The position numbers and the translations under genes were made by a program. A stretch of DNA of 64,000 bases from positions 1 to 64,000 of the forward strand of contig JBEKRX010000055.1 of assembly GCA_049518415.1 (NCBI GenBank), read 5' to 3'. The notes beneath the pieces are model-generated. The model was not told where the DNA came from, made no database searches, and saw nothing but the letters and a program-made list of their open reading frames with translations. Positions 35,014-43,310 of the stretch are shown piece after piece. How positions within the stretch are numbered: position 1 is the stretch's first letter; each line of letters opens with the position of its first letter. The DNA comes from CAVQND01 sp049518415. Its GTDB lineage: Bacteria > Verrucomicrobiota > Verrucomicrobiia > Limisphaerales > UBA8199.

Positions 35014-35197
35014 CACTTGCGACCGCCGGACCGGCTGCCCTTGCCCTCGGCAAGGCGGTTGAGCGCTTCCGGGTCAACCGCCGGGCGGGGATCGTTCCCG
35101 GTCGGGTCGAGCAATTCCCCGCTGCTCTCTGCTGGCCGATAGACGAGCCGCGAAATTCTCCTGACAAATCCCCCGTCCTGATGCATCTTATCCCTGC

Positions 35198-35791
35198 ATG
35201 AAGCAATGGATTGGCAATTACCTTGAGGCCCAGAAAGCCGCGCTCGATTCCATCCCGCCAGGCGCGGTGGCGGAACTGATCGAGACGCTGCGCCGGGCGC
35301 TCGAGCAAGACCGGCAGATCTTTGTCTTCGGCAATGGCGGCAGCGCCGCCAACGCCTCTCATTTCGCAACCGACCTCGGCAAGGGCGCCTCCGACAAACT
35401 CGGCAGGCGCTTTCGCGTCTTGTCCTTGAACGACAACGTGAGCTGGCTCACGGCGCTGGCCAACGATTACGCTTACGAAGAGGTCTTCGCCGGCCAAATG
35501 CAAAACTATGCCCGCCGCGGCGACGTGGCCCTCGGCCTCAGCGTGAGCGGCAATTCGCCCAATTGCGTGAAAGCCCTGGCCTGGGCCAAGCAAAACGGCC
35601 TCCGCACCATCGCGCTGGTCGGCGCCAAACGCGGCCGCATGGCCGAGGTGGCCGAGCAGGTCATCGTCATCAACGACACCCACTATGGCCGCGTCGAAGA
35701 CGCCCAGATGGGCGTTTGCCACCTGCTCTGCTACGCCTTTATGGAACACCCGGAGTGGGCCAGCCCGCGCGGACCGGCTGTTGGAGCGTGA
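35198..35791 (+). CDS. SIS-domain phosphosugar isomerase (GmhA-like)
   Basis: 197 residues. FGNGGSAANASHFATDLGKG near residue 46 and SVSGNSPNCVKAL near 113 are the two phosphate-binding loops of phosphoheptose isomerase-type SIS proteins, and HLLCYAF near 177 carries the family's His. GmhA converts sedoheptulose 7-phosphate to a heptose 7-phosphate for lipopolysaccharide. It lies 184 bases after the ROK gene on the same strand. Because GmhA and other SIS isomerases are hard to separate by eye, no symbol is given. Confidence 0.88.
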   Translation: MKQWIGNYLEAQKAALDSIPPGAVAELIETLRRALEQDRQIFVFGNGGSAANASHFATDLGKGASDKLGRRFRVLSLNDNVSWLTALANDYAYEEVFAGQMQNYARRGDVALGLSVSGNSPNCVKALAWAKQNGLRTIALVGAKRGRMAEVAEQVIVINDTHYGRVEDAQMGVCHLLCYAFMEHPEWASPRGPAVGA

Positions 35792-35927
35792 TAGCGCTAT
35801 TGAGCGGACGCCCGCGCGACGGCACCCCCGTCAGCGCCCTGCCCTCGCCCGCCCCCGACGGCCAGCGCCGCTGCAAGCTGGGCCAGCCCCGCCTAGCGGG
35901 CGCGCAGAACCGCGGCTCCTGCCCGGC

Positions 35928-36743
35928 TCACCCCTTGCCGGCCACGGCCCTCAGCCAGTTGTAGGCCATGAGCGAGGCGCCCGGGGCGGTGGGGTGCACG
36001 CCATCGCTGGCCCAATGGGCGGGCGGGGCATACTTGATGGCCTCCTCGAACATGGTCTGGAAGGGGATGAAGACTGCGCCGAAACCCTCCGCCACGCGTT
36101 GGGCGGCGGCGCGGTAATCGTCGAACTGGGGAAACCATTTTTCGTTCACCGCCCCGCAGCGCAGCACGAAGGGTTCGCAGATGACCAGTTTCACCTTGGG
36201 CAGGGCCTTCCTGGTGCGCTCGAGCAGGGCGCGATAGTCCCGCTCATAAATCTCGACCGTGCCCTGGTAATTGCCGTCCAGCGTGTGCCACAAGTCATTT
36301 ACCCCGATGAGAATGCTCAGCACGTTGGGCCTGAGGTCCAGGCAATCGCTCTGCCAGCGCTCGGCAAGCTGGAACACTTTGTTGCCGCTGATCCCGCGAT
36401 TGTAAATCTTCAAGCCGTCGTTCGGCCGCTCCACCAGGCAGGCCGCAGCCGCCAGCCAGGCGTAGCCCGACCCCAGCGCCGCCTGGCGGTTGGCCTCGCC
36501 GGCCTTCTCCCGGCTCCGGCCGGCATCGGTGATCGAGTCGCCCTGGAAGAGAATGACCTGGCCTTTCCTGAGCAGCGCGTGCGCCCTCGGCGGCCAGCGT
36601 TCCGCCGCGCGGGCGGCGGGAACCGGGGACAGCCCGGCCAGGGCAGCCCCACCCAGGGCGGCGCTCGCGCTCTTGAGAAAGTCGCGGCGGTTGAAATGGT
36701 CTGCGTTCGACATTTGCTCGTTCATATACTGGCGGGGGATCAT
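35928..36743 (-). CDS. Tat-exported SGNH/GDSL hydrolase
   Basis: 271 residues from ATG 36743 (ATG 36713, MSNADHF, is also possible). NRRDFLKSASAALGGAALAG is a twin-arginine signal. The GDS catalytic block is ILFQGDSITDAG (near residue 56), the oxyanion Gly is in NRGISGN near 106, ILIGVNDLWH near 138 is the Asn block, and SDGVHPTAPG (near 248) has the Asp and His. It is an exported esterase or acetyl-xylan-type deacetylase acting on carbohydrate esters. A 9-bp repeat array lies about 56-93 bases upstream. Confidence 0.92.
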   Translation of the reverse strand: MIPRQYMNEQMSNADHFNRRDFLKSASAALGGAALAGLSPVPAARAAERWPPRAHALLRKGQVILFQGDSITDAGRSREKAGEANRQAALGSGYAWLAAAACLVERPNDGLKIYNRGISGNKVFQLAERWQSDCLDLRPNVLSILIGVNDLWHTLDGNYQGTVEIYERDYRALLERTRKALPKVKLVICEPFVLRCGAVNEKWFPQFDDYRAAAQRVAEGFGAVFIPFQTMFEEAIKYAPPAHWASDGVHPTAPGASLMAYNWLRAVAGKG

Positions 36744-36798
36744 GCCTGAGCCCCGGCCGTTTGGAAAGCCCCGCCTTGCCTCTTGGCTGCAAAATTAC

Positions 36799-36836
36799 CC
36801 AATGTAGCCAATGTAGCCAATGGAGCCAATGTAGCC
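36799..36836 (-). repeat. 9-bp tandem repeat array (ATTGGCT type), locus 3
   Basis: On the minus strand: GGCTACATTGGCTCCATTGG and then CTACATTGGCTACATTGGG, four units of 9 bases, followed by TAATTTT. It is upstream of the SGNH hydrolase gene, in its coding orientation, very close to the start. Confidence 0.8.
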
Positions 36837-36982
36837 TTCGGCCTTTGCCGGAAAATGCGCGATGAGGCAAAGGCAGAAAGATGGGGGCAGAAGAATGATT
36901 TAGGGGTGATTTTCCGCATTGATGGAGATGTCAAACCCATCCAACTCATTTAACGTTTCGACGCCGCCACGCCTCAACCAGT

Positions 36983-37672
36983 TCAGTGTCTGAGCGCCAT
37001 TTCCCGCATGATGATCGCCCCATGAATCAGCGCCAGCGCCAGCAGGCCCGCGCCGGAGAGGTGCTCCATCCGGAGCAAAGTTCTTTCGCTGATCCGCCCA
37101 TGGCCCAGCGAGACCACCCAGCTCAAACCCACGAACCACAGGCCGACGCCCAGGGCCACGCCGGCCACACAGGCGAGTTTGCCCGGCCAATCGGCCCCGA
37201 CCCACTCGCGGGAGATGAAGTTGGCGGCCAGGATAATCCAGAAGACCAGCACGCCCAGATTGCCCATCACCCGCACCCACCCCACCATAAAGGCCGAGTG
37301 CGGGTGCAGCCGCTCGCCCAGCCGGGCCTCGATTCTGTTGGCCGCGGCGCCCAACGGCACCGGCGGCGCCTGCACCGAACGGGCCAGCAGGAATTTCACC
37401 CCCAGGAACAACATGAACACGAAACTGAACAGTTCCATCGCCGCCTTCACGTAGCCGCGCGTGAAAAACGACGCAAACCCCGTGAACGCGATAAAACAAT
37501 AGACGACCTCCATCGCGGTCGCCCCCAACCCAATCATCACCGCCCACTTAAATCCGCGCCGCGCCCCCTCGTTCAGAATCGTGAGGTTGACCGGGCCAAC
37601 CGGGATGGACAGCAGCAGACCGCTCAGAAAGCCAGTCAATCCCGCCACCAGGATGGGATGGAAGCTATCCAT
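36983..37672 (-). CDS. LysE family amino-acid exporter
   Basis: 229 residues from ATG 37672; earlier in-frame codons lie in the repeat that follows. Six hydrophobic segments, with GFLSGLLLSIPVGPVNLTIL near residue 9 as the LysE/RhtB signature and GAGLLALALIHG at the end. The family exports amino acids such as lysine, homoserine or threonine, or small thiols. Located next to the MITE copy at 37690. Confidence 0.88.
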   Translation of the reverse strand: MDSFHPILVAGLTGFLSGLLLSIPVGPVNLTILNEGARRGFKWAVMIGLGATAMEVVYCFIAFTGFASFFTRGYVKAAMELFSFVFMLFLGVKFLLARSVQAPPVPLGAAANRIEARLGERLHPHSAFMVGWVRVMGNLGVLVFWIILAANFISREWVGADWPGKLACVAGVALGVGLWFVGLSWVVSLGHGRISERTLLRMEHLSGAGLLALALIHGAIIMREMALRH

Positions 37673-37689
37673 GCGCTTGTGGGCGGCAG

Positions 37690-37930
37690 GGCGCATCCTG
37701 ACACTGCGGCCGAGCGCGGGCAGAAGCCCTCCCCCCATCCCCCCTCCCATGCGCTCCGAGCGCATGGGAGGGGGGTGATCCCTTTTTCCACTTTACCCAG
37801 GGCCGCGGCCCGTCCCGCCCGGAGCGGGACGGGCCTTGCCCTGGGCTACTATCTTGCTGCCCCTCCGGGGCAGCAGAGAGCCGCGCTGCGCGCGGGTAGA
37901 GTGGAAATAGTGGCAGAGTCGGGATGCGCC
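37690..37930. mobile_element. Roughly 250-bp MITE-like element, copy 1 of 3
   Basis: Begins GGCGCATCCTGACACTGC and ends GCAGAGTCGGGATGCGCC, which pair with two mismatches over 18 bases as terminal inverted repeats. Inside are strong palindromes: CCTCCCATGCGCTCCGAGCG paired with CGCATGGGAGG, and GGCCCGTCCCGCCCGGAGCG paired with GGGACGGGCC. Copies lie at 55637-55883 and 59925-60218. No protein is encoded, so it would depend on a transposase elsewhere. Confidence 0.85.
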
Positions 37931-37974
37931 CGGCGCGGAAGGGCACCACGATGATGAATCCAGTCACTCAGGGT

Positions 37975-38841
37975 TCAGGTTAAGGTTCCCCCGTTTCCCT
38001 CGTCCTCGTCCTCATCCTCTTCCTCAATCTCGCGCCGCATCTCGCGGGAGATGCGCGGGCGGACGAAACCATAAAGCAGGTAAAGGGTGAAAAAGGCCGG
38101 CAGGACGTAAAAGAGGATCGTGCGCCAGGAGACCACGATGAAGCCCAGGACCAGGGCGAAGACGAGCATCTTGGTGAAGGTGCTGAGCGAGCGCAGGCCC
38201 AGGGACTTGAAGCTGGGGTATTTGACCGTGCTGACCATCATGGCCGAGAGAAAGAGCAGCACCACCGCCGGGACAAATTTCCAGGGGCCGAGCGACTTGT
38301 CCTTCTCATTGAGTTGGATGATCAGCAGCGTGAGCGAGGCCACCAGCCCGGCCGCCGAGGGGATGGGAAAGCCCAGGAAATCCTTGCTCCCGCGCCCGCT
38401 GGCTTGGGCTGTCAGGCAATTGAAGCGCGCCAGCCGGAAGGCGCCGCAGATCAAATAGATCGAAGCGATGAACCAGCCCCACTCGGGGTGGTCTTGGAAG
38501 ACGTCTCTGAGCACCACCCGGTGGACCAGGAAGGCCGGCGCCACGCCGAAGGAAATCAAATCGGCCAGGGAATCGAATTCCCGGCCGAACGGGCTTTCGA
38601 TGCCGCCCAGGCGCGCCAACCGGCCGTCCAAGAGGTCAAAAATGCAGGCCAGCAGGATGAAGCCCAGCGCCACTTTGATCGCGTGAAAATTGCCCGTCTC
38701 CAGATGGGCCTCGACGATCTTGGTCAGGGCCACGAAACCGCAGAACAGGTTGCCGGCCGTCAGCAGGTTTGGGAGGAAATAGATCTTGAGTCTCGGCTCA
38801 GCCGGGTCGTCGTTGCGAGCAAGGGAGGAGGGCGAATCCAT
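37975..38841 (-). CDS. pssA: CDP-diacylglycerol--serine O-phosphatidyltransferase
   Basis: 288 residues from ATG 38841 (MDSPSSLARND); longer starts overlap the psd stop. The CDP-alcohol phosphotransferase signature D-x-x-D-G-x-x-A-R-x(8)-G-x-x-x-D-x-x-x-D is present as DLLDGRLARLGG, then SPFGREFDSLADLISFG, near residues 74-100. Eight or so hydrophobic helices follow, and the tail is acidic (EEEDEDEDEG). It makes phosphatidylserine, which the neighbouring psd product then decarboxylates; the two genes form an operon with a 19-base gap. Confidence 0.93.
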   Translation of the reverse strand: MDSPSSLARNDDPAEPRLKIYFLPNLLTAGNLFCGFVALTKIVEAHLETGNFHAIKVALGFILLACIFDLLDGRLARLGGIESPFGREFDSLADLISFGVAPAFLVHRVVLRDVFQDHPEWGWFIASIYLICGAFRLARFNCLTAQASGRGSKDFLGFPIPSAAGLVASLTLLIIQLNEKDKSLGPWKFVPAVVLLFLSAMMVSTVKYPSFKSLGLRSLSTFTKMLVFALVLGFIVVSWRTILFYVLPAFFTLYLLYGFVRPRISREMRREIEEEDEDEDEGNGGTLT

Positions 38842-38860
38842 GGCAGCGGCAAGCTTTGGC

Positions 38861-39559
38861 TCACTCAAATATCGCCAGCACGGTTTCCCCGCCGACCAGA
38901 TGCTCATTGAGTCTGACCGTGATCCTGGCGTTGGCGGGCAGGTAAACGTCCGCCCGCGAGCCGAACTGGATCAGGCTGATCCGCTCGCCCCGCGCCACCT
39001 CGTCTCCCGGCTGCACAAAGGTCACGATGCGGCGGGCAATGGCCCCCGCAATCAGGCGCACCGCCACCTTTTGCCCGCGCGGTTCGCTCGCCGCAAAGCC
39101 GAGCAGGACGTTTTCGTTGTGCGTCGCTGACTCGCTCTTGAGGGCATTGATAAACTGGCCCATGGTGTACTTGACCAACGCGACCGTGCCGCCGACCGGC
39201 GCATTCTGCACGTGGACATCCAAGACCGACAGGAACATGGAGACGCGCTGGCACTCGCCGCCCATGAACTCCGGCTCCGTGGTCCGATCAATCACGTCCA
39301 CCTTGGCGTGGGCCGGCGAGAGCACGAGATTGGCCCCGGCCGGCACGCGCGGAGTCGGGTCGCGGAAAAAGAACACCGTGAAGGCCGCAAACAGGACCCA
39401 GACCACCACCAGCATTGGGGCAATGACCACCAGGATGGCCATCAGCGAAATGCCCATGACCGTCACCAGGAAGCCGATGGCCCAGACCACCACCACCGCC
39501 ACCAGCGAAAGCACGATTAACTTAAAAGCTGCCTTTCTGGCTTGGCCGGAATGTTTCAT
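38861..39559 (-). CDS. psd: Phosphatidylserine decarboxylase
   Basis: 232 residues. Two N-terminal membrane helices (about residues 11-65), then FFRDPTPRVP, SMFLSVLDVHVQNAP near residue 106 with the His and Asp of the family, and IQFGSRADVYLP near 200, where the Gly-Ser pair is the self-cleavage site that generates the pyruvoyl cofactor. This short version matches the bacterial Psd type used with PssA. It converts phosphatidylserine to phosphatidylethanolamine. It is intact, although its first half is duplicated at 42723-43040. Confidence 0.93.
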   Translation of the reverse strand: MKHSGQARKAAFKLIVLSLVAVVVVWAIGFLVTVMGISLMAILVVIAPMLVVVWVLFAAFTVFFFRDPTPRVPAGANLVLSPAHAKVDVIDRTTEPEFMGGECQRVSMFLSVLDVHVQNAPVGGTVALVKYTMGQFINALKSESATHNENVLLGFAASEPRGQKVAVRLIAGAIARRIVTFVQPGDEVARGERISLIQFGSRADVYLPANARITVRLNEHLVGGETVLAIFE

Positions 39560-39607
39560 GCCGCCGCAAAGGTAGATGGTAGGCGCCCCAGGTCAAAGGC
39601 TAAATTT
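39242..39607. repeat. 366-bp direct repeat, left copy (psd 5' end plus its upstream region)
   Basis: Bases 39242-39607 recur at 42723-43088 in the same orientation and with the same length; about eight mismatches were counted by eye (about 98 percent identity). The segment covers the first 106 codons or so of psd and 48 bases upstream. The two copies bracket the RHS cassette. Confidence 0.9.
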
Positions 39608-41182
39608 GCGGGGGAGGGGAGCAATTGCCAGGGGCGTTCCAGTTTTACGACAAGATCGGCCAGTTGCAGACCGCTGCCGGCTGGGAGTAACGGCGGCTCA
39701 ACTCCGCGCTTGCACGAGAAGTTCGGTTATGCTTATGATGCCGCCTGGAACTTGAATTACCGCACGAACAACGCCCTCGTGGAAACGTTCAGCGCGAACG
39801 CCGGGAACGAACTCACCGGCGCCTCCCGCTCCGGCACGCTCACCGTCGCCGGCACGGTGGGCTATGGCCTGTCCTCGGTCTCCGTGACCGTCTCGGGCAC
39901 GGGGCTGTCCTCCGGCCCGGCGCAGGTCTATGGCGACGGGACCTGGGCGCGGGCGGGCGCCAGCCTGTCCAGCGGCCAGAACAGCTACACCGCCACCGCC
40001 ACTGACAGCTACGGCCGCACCGCCCAGGATACCGTGACCGTCAACCTGCCCGCCCCGGTGAGCTTCACCTATGACGCCAACGGCAACCTCACCAGCGACG
40101 GCCTCCGCACGTTCGAGTACGACTTCGACAACCAGTTGACCAACGTGTATGTGACCGGCCAATGGCGAAGCGCGTTTGTGTACGACGCCCTCGGCCGCAG
40201 GCGCATTCGGAGCGAGTACACCTCGTCGGGTGGCGCCTGGGTCAAGACCAACGAGGTCCGATACGTCTATGATGGCCCGCTCGTCATCCAGGAGCGCGAC
40301 GCGAACAACCTCCCCAACGTGGCTTATACCCGTGGGATCGACCTGAGCGCGACCTTGGATGACGCCGGTGGTATCGGGGGCCTGCTCGCCAGAACGGACC
40401 AATCCCTCCTGACTTCTCAACCATCCTCGGCTCACGCGTACTACCACTGCGACGGGAACGGCAACGTCACCTGCCTCATCAACTCCAACAACGCCGTAGT
40501 CGCGCGCTACAACTACGACCCCTTCGGCAACGTCCTCGCCATGAGCGGCCCATTGGCAGATGCCAACCTATACCGCTTCTCCAGCAAGGAGTACCACGCC
40601 AACTCACGCCTCGTTTACTACCTCTACCGCTTCTACGATCCAAACCTGCAGAGGTGGACAAAGAGGGACCCGATCGGGGAGGCCGCTGGCCCGAACCTCC
40701 AGCAGTTCGTCGGGAACAAGCCACTAGACTTCATTGACCCCTACGGCTTTGCATGCGACAAGACGAAGCTGGTGACCTGCCTCCTAGACTTGGGCATCAA
40801 CACTGGGCTCGGCCGCATACCCGTGCTCGGGTGCTTCCTCCCCGACATCAACCCCGCACAGTGCATTGCTGGGACGACGGACAAGTTGTGCGACTTAAGC
40901 CCGCTCGGCGCCGGCTCTAATGCAGCAGGCGCTGGAGAAGACTACTGCCAAGCGCAATACAACGCCGGTGGCGGTGACCAGTTTATCCAACGGCAGGAGC
41001 ACCTTGCGACGCGGCATGCCACGGGCGCAAAGCCCGGCAAGCTTAAGCAGGTGTCCCAACTCAAGAAGATTAAGCGGGCGGCAAGGATCCTTGGCCCCGT
41101 GTCGACTCTCCTCGAACTCTCGGACATTTACAGAGGCGTTAAGGACTGCCTCGAAAAGAGCGGATGCGCTGGTGGCACTTAA
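39542..41182 (+). CDS. RHS-repeat C-terminal region with variable tip (N-terminally truncated)
   Basis: 546 residues, of which the first about 55 (from ATG 39542) are antisense to psd and not RHS-like. Real RHS sequence begins near 39640, where a frame reads FYDKIGQLQTAAGWE before a stop, and continues from 39710 as YAYDAAWNLNYRTNN, so the N-terminal RHS core is missing and a frameshift separates the remains. YD repeats (FTYDANGNLTSDGLRTFEYD) lead to the conserved core end YRFSSKEYHANSRLVYYLYR and RDPIGEAAGPN, then FIDPYGFACD. The tip after residue 405 (DKTKLVTCLLDLGIN...) would be the toxic domain, not recognised. It is overlapped by the next gene by 19 bases. Confidence 0.75.
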   Translation: MAGMFHAAAKVDGRRPRSKAKFAGEGSNCQGRSSFTTRSASCRPLPAGSNGGSTPRLHEKFGYAYDAAWNLNYRTNNALVETFSANAGNELTGASRSGTLTVAGTVGYGLSSVSVTVSGTGLSSGPAQVYGDGTWARAGASLSSGQNSYTATATDSYGRTAQDTVTVNLPAPVSFTYDANGNLTSDGLRTFEYDFDNQLTNVYVTGQWRSAFVYDALGRRRIRSEYTSSGGAWVKTNEVRYVYDGPLVIQERDANNLPNVAYTRGIDLSATLDDAGGIGGLLARTDQSLLTSQPSSAHAYYHCDGNGNVTCLINSNNAVVARYNYDPFGNVLAMSGPLADANLYRFSSKEYHANSRLVYYLYRFYDPNLQRWTKRDPIGEAAGPNLQQFVGNKPLDFIDPYGFACDKTKLVTCLLDLGINTGLGRIPVLGCFLPDINPAQCIAGTTDKLCDLSPLGAGSNAAGAGEDYCQAQYNAGGGDQFIQRQEHLATRHATGAKPGKLKQVSQLKKIKRAARILGPVSTLLELSDIYRGVKDCLEKSGCAGGT

Positions 41183-41784
41183 TAGGCAGGGCAGTGAGCT
41201 TCAGCGGTGCTGTCGGCAGCGCGACCGTATTTGTGGCCAGCGCCGCGCTGGGAACTGACCGGTGGCTCCTGGGTGGCGAGCCTCGGTGGGGAGCAGACTG
41301 CGCCGTGCTCATGCCCCTGCTCTTCCTTGCGCTGCCGATAAGCTACAAACTCAAAAACGAAGCGCCGGCACTTGCGCCGATCATCCAGCCGTCGGGAGCT
41401 GCGAGGACGGCCTCACGCGGTACGGCGGTGATACTGCTCCTGCATACAGTCGTCCGGGCGGTCTTGCTCGCTTGCAGCAAGTCCATGAGTCGGCTGTATG
41501 ACGCTGGACTCGCAGGGACTATTTGCGCGTCGTGGTTGCTCACAATCTGCTACCTCTATGGTGTACGCGTCGTCTGCTCGGAGCGCTATCTGGCGATCAG
41601 CCGGAATCCGATTTTCCTGTTCCGCCGCGATCTCCTTGAGCAGTATCTAAAGGACAGGGAGCGGTACAATGCCGAGTCAGACACGGGTCAGTCATCAGAT
41701 AGATATACGGGTCAGTCAGATACGGATATGGGTCAGTCAGATGCGGATACGGATGAGTCAGATACGGATACGGATCAGTCATAA
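41164..41784 (+). CDS. Membrane protein, candidate immunity protein for the RHS tip
   Basis: 206 residues, beginning 19 bases before the RHS stop. About four hydrophobic helices (from residue 9, 45, 80 and 120). The C-terminus is a short tandem repeat of TGQS/DTD units (GQSDTDMGQSDADTDESDTD) from a 12-to-18-base DNA repeat at about 41680-41780. Membrane immunity proteins directly after RHS tips are common, and coupling by overlap fits. No family is recognised and the assignment is by position only. Confidence 0.6.
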   Translation: MRWWHLIGRAVSFSGAVGSATVFVASAALGTDRWLLGGEPRWGADCAVLMPLLFLALPISYKLKNEAPALAPIIQPSGAARTASRGTAVILLLHTVVRAVLLACSKSMSRLYDAGLAGTICASWLLTICYLYGVRVVCSERYLAISRNPIFLFRRDLLEQYLKDRERYNAESDTGQSSDRYTGQSDTDMGQSDADTDESDTDTDQS

Positions 41785-41812
41785 CTATTTGCACAATCGC
41801 CAATTGCCCCGC

Positions 41813-42196
41813 ATGCCGCTCTCCAGGCCCTTTTTCTCCAGTCGCGCGAGCCGCCGCGGCCCGCGCGGCTGCGGCCGCTTCAGGCAGCTAGACGGCCTTG
41901 CGGCGAGCGGCAAGGCTGCGGGCAAAAGAACGTCGGGTTACGTCGTGGGTGGTGGGATCGATTTTCTTGGCGTGGTGCCCCTCGCTGGCAGGGTGGCAGT
42001 AGGCGGTGCCGTCGCGATAGTCGTGGGCTCGGCGATCATGCTTGGGGAGTACGTTCACAACGCGAAAGCCGAGAAAAGGGCCGAGCTGAAGGTGAAGCAC
42101 AATTTTATAGACTGCTGCACGGCCTGCGGCATTTGGTGGAAGGACCCGGAAGCGGCTCGAAATCACATCAAGCAGGCATATCCAGATGCGAATTAG
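41813..42196 (+). CDS. Small protein, possible displaced (orphan) RHS toxin tip
   Basis: 127 residues from ATG 41813; an in-frame ATG 41669 would read through the repetitive tail of the preceding gene and is less likely. VGGGIDFLGVVPLAGRVAVG near residue 46 looks like the glycine-rich hydrophobic region often found at RHS/toxin tip ends. It continues with a charged domain, HNAKAEKRAELKVKHNFIDC, CTACGIWW and EAARNHIKQAYP. The next gene overlaps its stop by 11 bases. A detached toxin domain is suggested by position and composition; the family is unknown. Confidence 0.45.
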   Translation: MPLSRPFFSSRASRRGPRGCGRFRQLDGLAASGKAAGKRTSGYVVGGGIDFLGVVPLAGRVAVGGAVAIVVGSAIMLGEYVHNAKAEKRAELKVKHNFIDCCTACGIWWKDPEAARNHIKQAYPDAN

Positions 42197-42608
42197 AGGT
42201 TACGCGAGCGTTCAGGATGCGGAAGCGCAGGCGAGATGTCGCGCCATCCTCGCCAAGCGCCATGCGAATTGGCGCCGTGACCGCTGGTTCCACCTTCTGG
42301 GCGGTGCCATCAACATTGCAGTCGGTGCATTCTTCCTCTCTGTTGCCCAAGAGCGGGCTTCCTCCGCGGTGGCGTGGGACCAGGAGGCGGTGCTCCTTTA
42401 CCCGATCAGCATCGCCATGCTGACGACTGGCGGTGTGCTCGCTGCACGGGCGCTCTCGAAGTGGCGCGGGGACCCGGTGGTCGCCGTTCTGCTGGGGCTG
42501 CTGCACCGGGGCAGCAGACCGCTTGACGAACAGCAAGGCCGCTCTACCCTTCGCCCCGGTACCGAGCATGGCCCCGAGCCAGCACCTGGGAGAGGGCACA
42601 GCGAGTGA
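42186..42608 (+). CDS. Membrane protein, candidate immunity for the orphan tip
   Basis: 140 residues, beginning 11 bases before the preceding stop. After a basic N-terminus (RCRAILAKRHANWRRDRW), two hydrophobic helices (near 37-55 and 68-88) follow, with a hydrophilic, low-complexity tail. Like the gene at 41164 it is a small membrane protein starting inside the stop of a tip-like gene. It ends 114 bases before the right psd repeat. Confidence 0.5.
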   Translation: MRIRGYASVQDAEAQARCRAILAKRHANWRRDRWFHLLGGAINIAVGAFFLSVAQERASSAVAWDQEAVLLYPISIAMLTTGGVLAARALSKWRGDPVVAVLLGLLHRGSRPLDEQQGRSTLRPGTEHGPEPAPGRGHSE

Positions 42609-42722
42609 ACCAGAAATACGGACTGCACACGAGCTCGACTTGGGTCAGCCTGCAGAAAACCCCAGCCCTGCACGCGGCTCACCGATCTCCGGCGGGGGCG
42701 CGCACTCGGCGCCGCTGCACGC

Positions 42723-43040
42723 GACGCGCTGGCACTCGCCGCCCATGAACTCCGGCTCCGTGGTCCGATCAATCACGTCCACCTTGGCGTGGGCCGGCGA
42801 GAGCACGAGATTGGCCCCGGCCGGTACGCGCGGAGTCGGGTCGCGGAAAAAGAACACCGTGAAGGCCGCAAACAGGACCCAGACCACCACCAGCATTGGG
42901 GCAATGACCATCAGGACGGCCATCAGCGAAATGCCCATCACCGTCACCAGGAAACCGATGGCCCAGACCACCACCACCGCCACCAGCGAAAGCACGATTA
43001 ACTTAAAAGCTGCCTTTCTGGCTTGGCCGGAATGTTTCAT
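42723..43040 (-). pseudogene. Truncated duplicate of psd
   Basis: The minus strand from ATG 43040 encodes the same first about 106 residues as the intact psd (differences are IL/VL in the helix region), up to EPEFMGGECQRV. It then leaves the psd frame and diverges (CSGAECAPPPEIGE) until a stop at 42645. The catalytic part is missing, so this copy cannot make an enzyme. Confidence 0.9.
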
Positions 43041-43088
43041 GCCGCCCCAAAGGTAGATGGTAGGCGCCCCAGGTCAAAGGCTAAATTT
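42723..43088. repeat. 366-bp direct repeat, right copy
   Basis: Matches 39242-39607 without gaps. The right end coincides with the end of a small four-helix-bundle gene remnant (43083-43186), so the duplication or insertion boundary lies at 43088. Confidence 0.9.
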
Positions 43089-43186
43089 CCGGCAGGAGCA
43101 TCTGCAGCAGGGGCTCGAGCCAGGCGAGGCAGGCCAGAGATTCCTGATAGACCTCCAGTCTCGCATGGCCGAAGAGGCGATTCGTT
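43083..43186 (-). pseudogene. Four-helix-bundle (23S rRNA intervening sequence protein-like) gene remnant
   Basis: The minus strand reads NRLFGHARLEVYQESLACLA and then WLEPLLQMLLPEI before a stop at 43081-43083. The pattern L-E-V-Y-x-x-S-L-A-x-x-x-W-x-E-P-L is the start of small four-helix-bundle proteins. It has no start codon (a hexanucleotide repeat precedes it) and is cut after about 33 residues at the boundary of the duplicated psd segment. Confidence 0.55.
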
Positions 43187-43239
43187 AGGATTAGGATTAG
43201 GATTAAGATTAAGATTAAGATTAGGATTAAGATTAAGAG
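43186..43239. repeat. Hexanucleotide tandem repeat (GATTAG/GATTAA)
   Basis: About nine units of GATTAG or GATTAA run without interruption (plus strand TTAGGATTAGGATTAAGATT and so on). It lies just upstream of the four-helix-bundle remnant, and such a repeat would be prone to length change. Confidence 0.85.
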
Positions 43240-43310
43240 TCAGAAAGGCTGCCAAAAAAGTGAGAGGGGCCCGCATCCGTGCTGGCGGCGGCCGGGAGGG
43301 AAAAGGCCGG

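Noticed and set aside
36900..37547. Minus-strand frame overlapping LysE
   Set aside because: Out of frame with the LysE helices; translation Gly/Arg-rich. The tail (about 36900-36980) looks protein-like but has no start of its own.
43186..43239. CRISPR-like array
   Set aside because: Six-base units without spacers; this is a simple tandem repeat. The 9-bp arrays likewise have no spacers.
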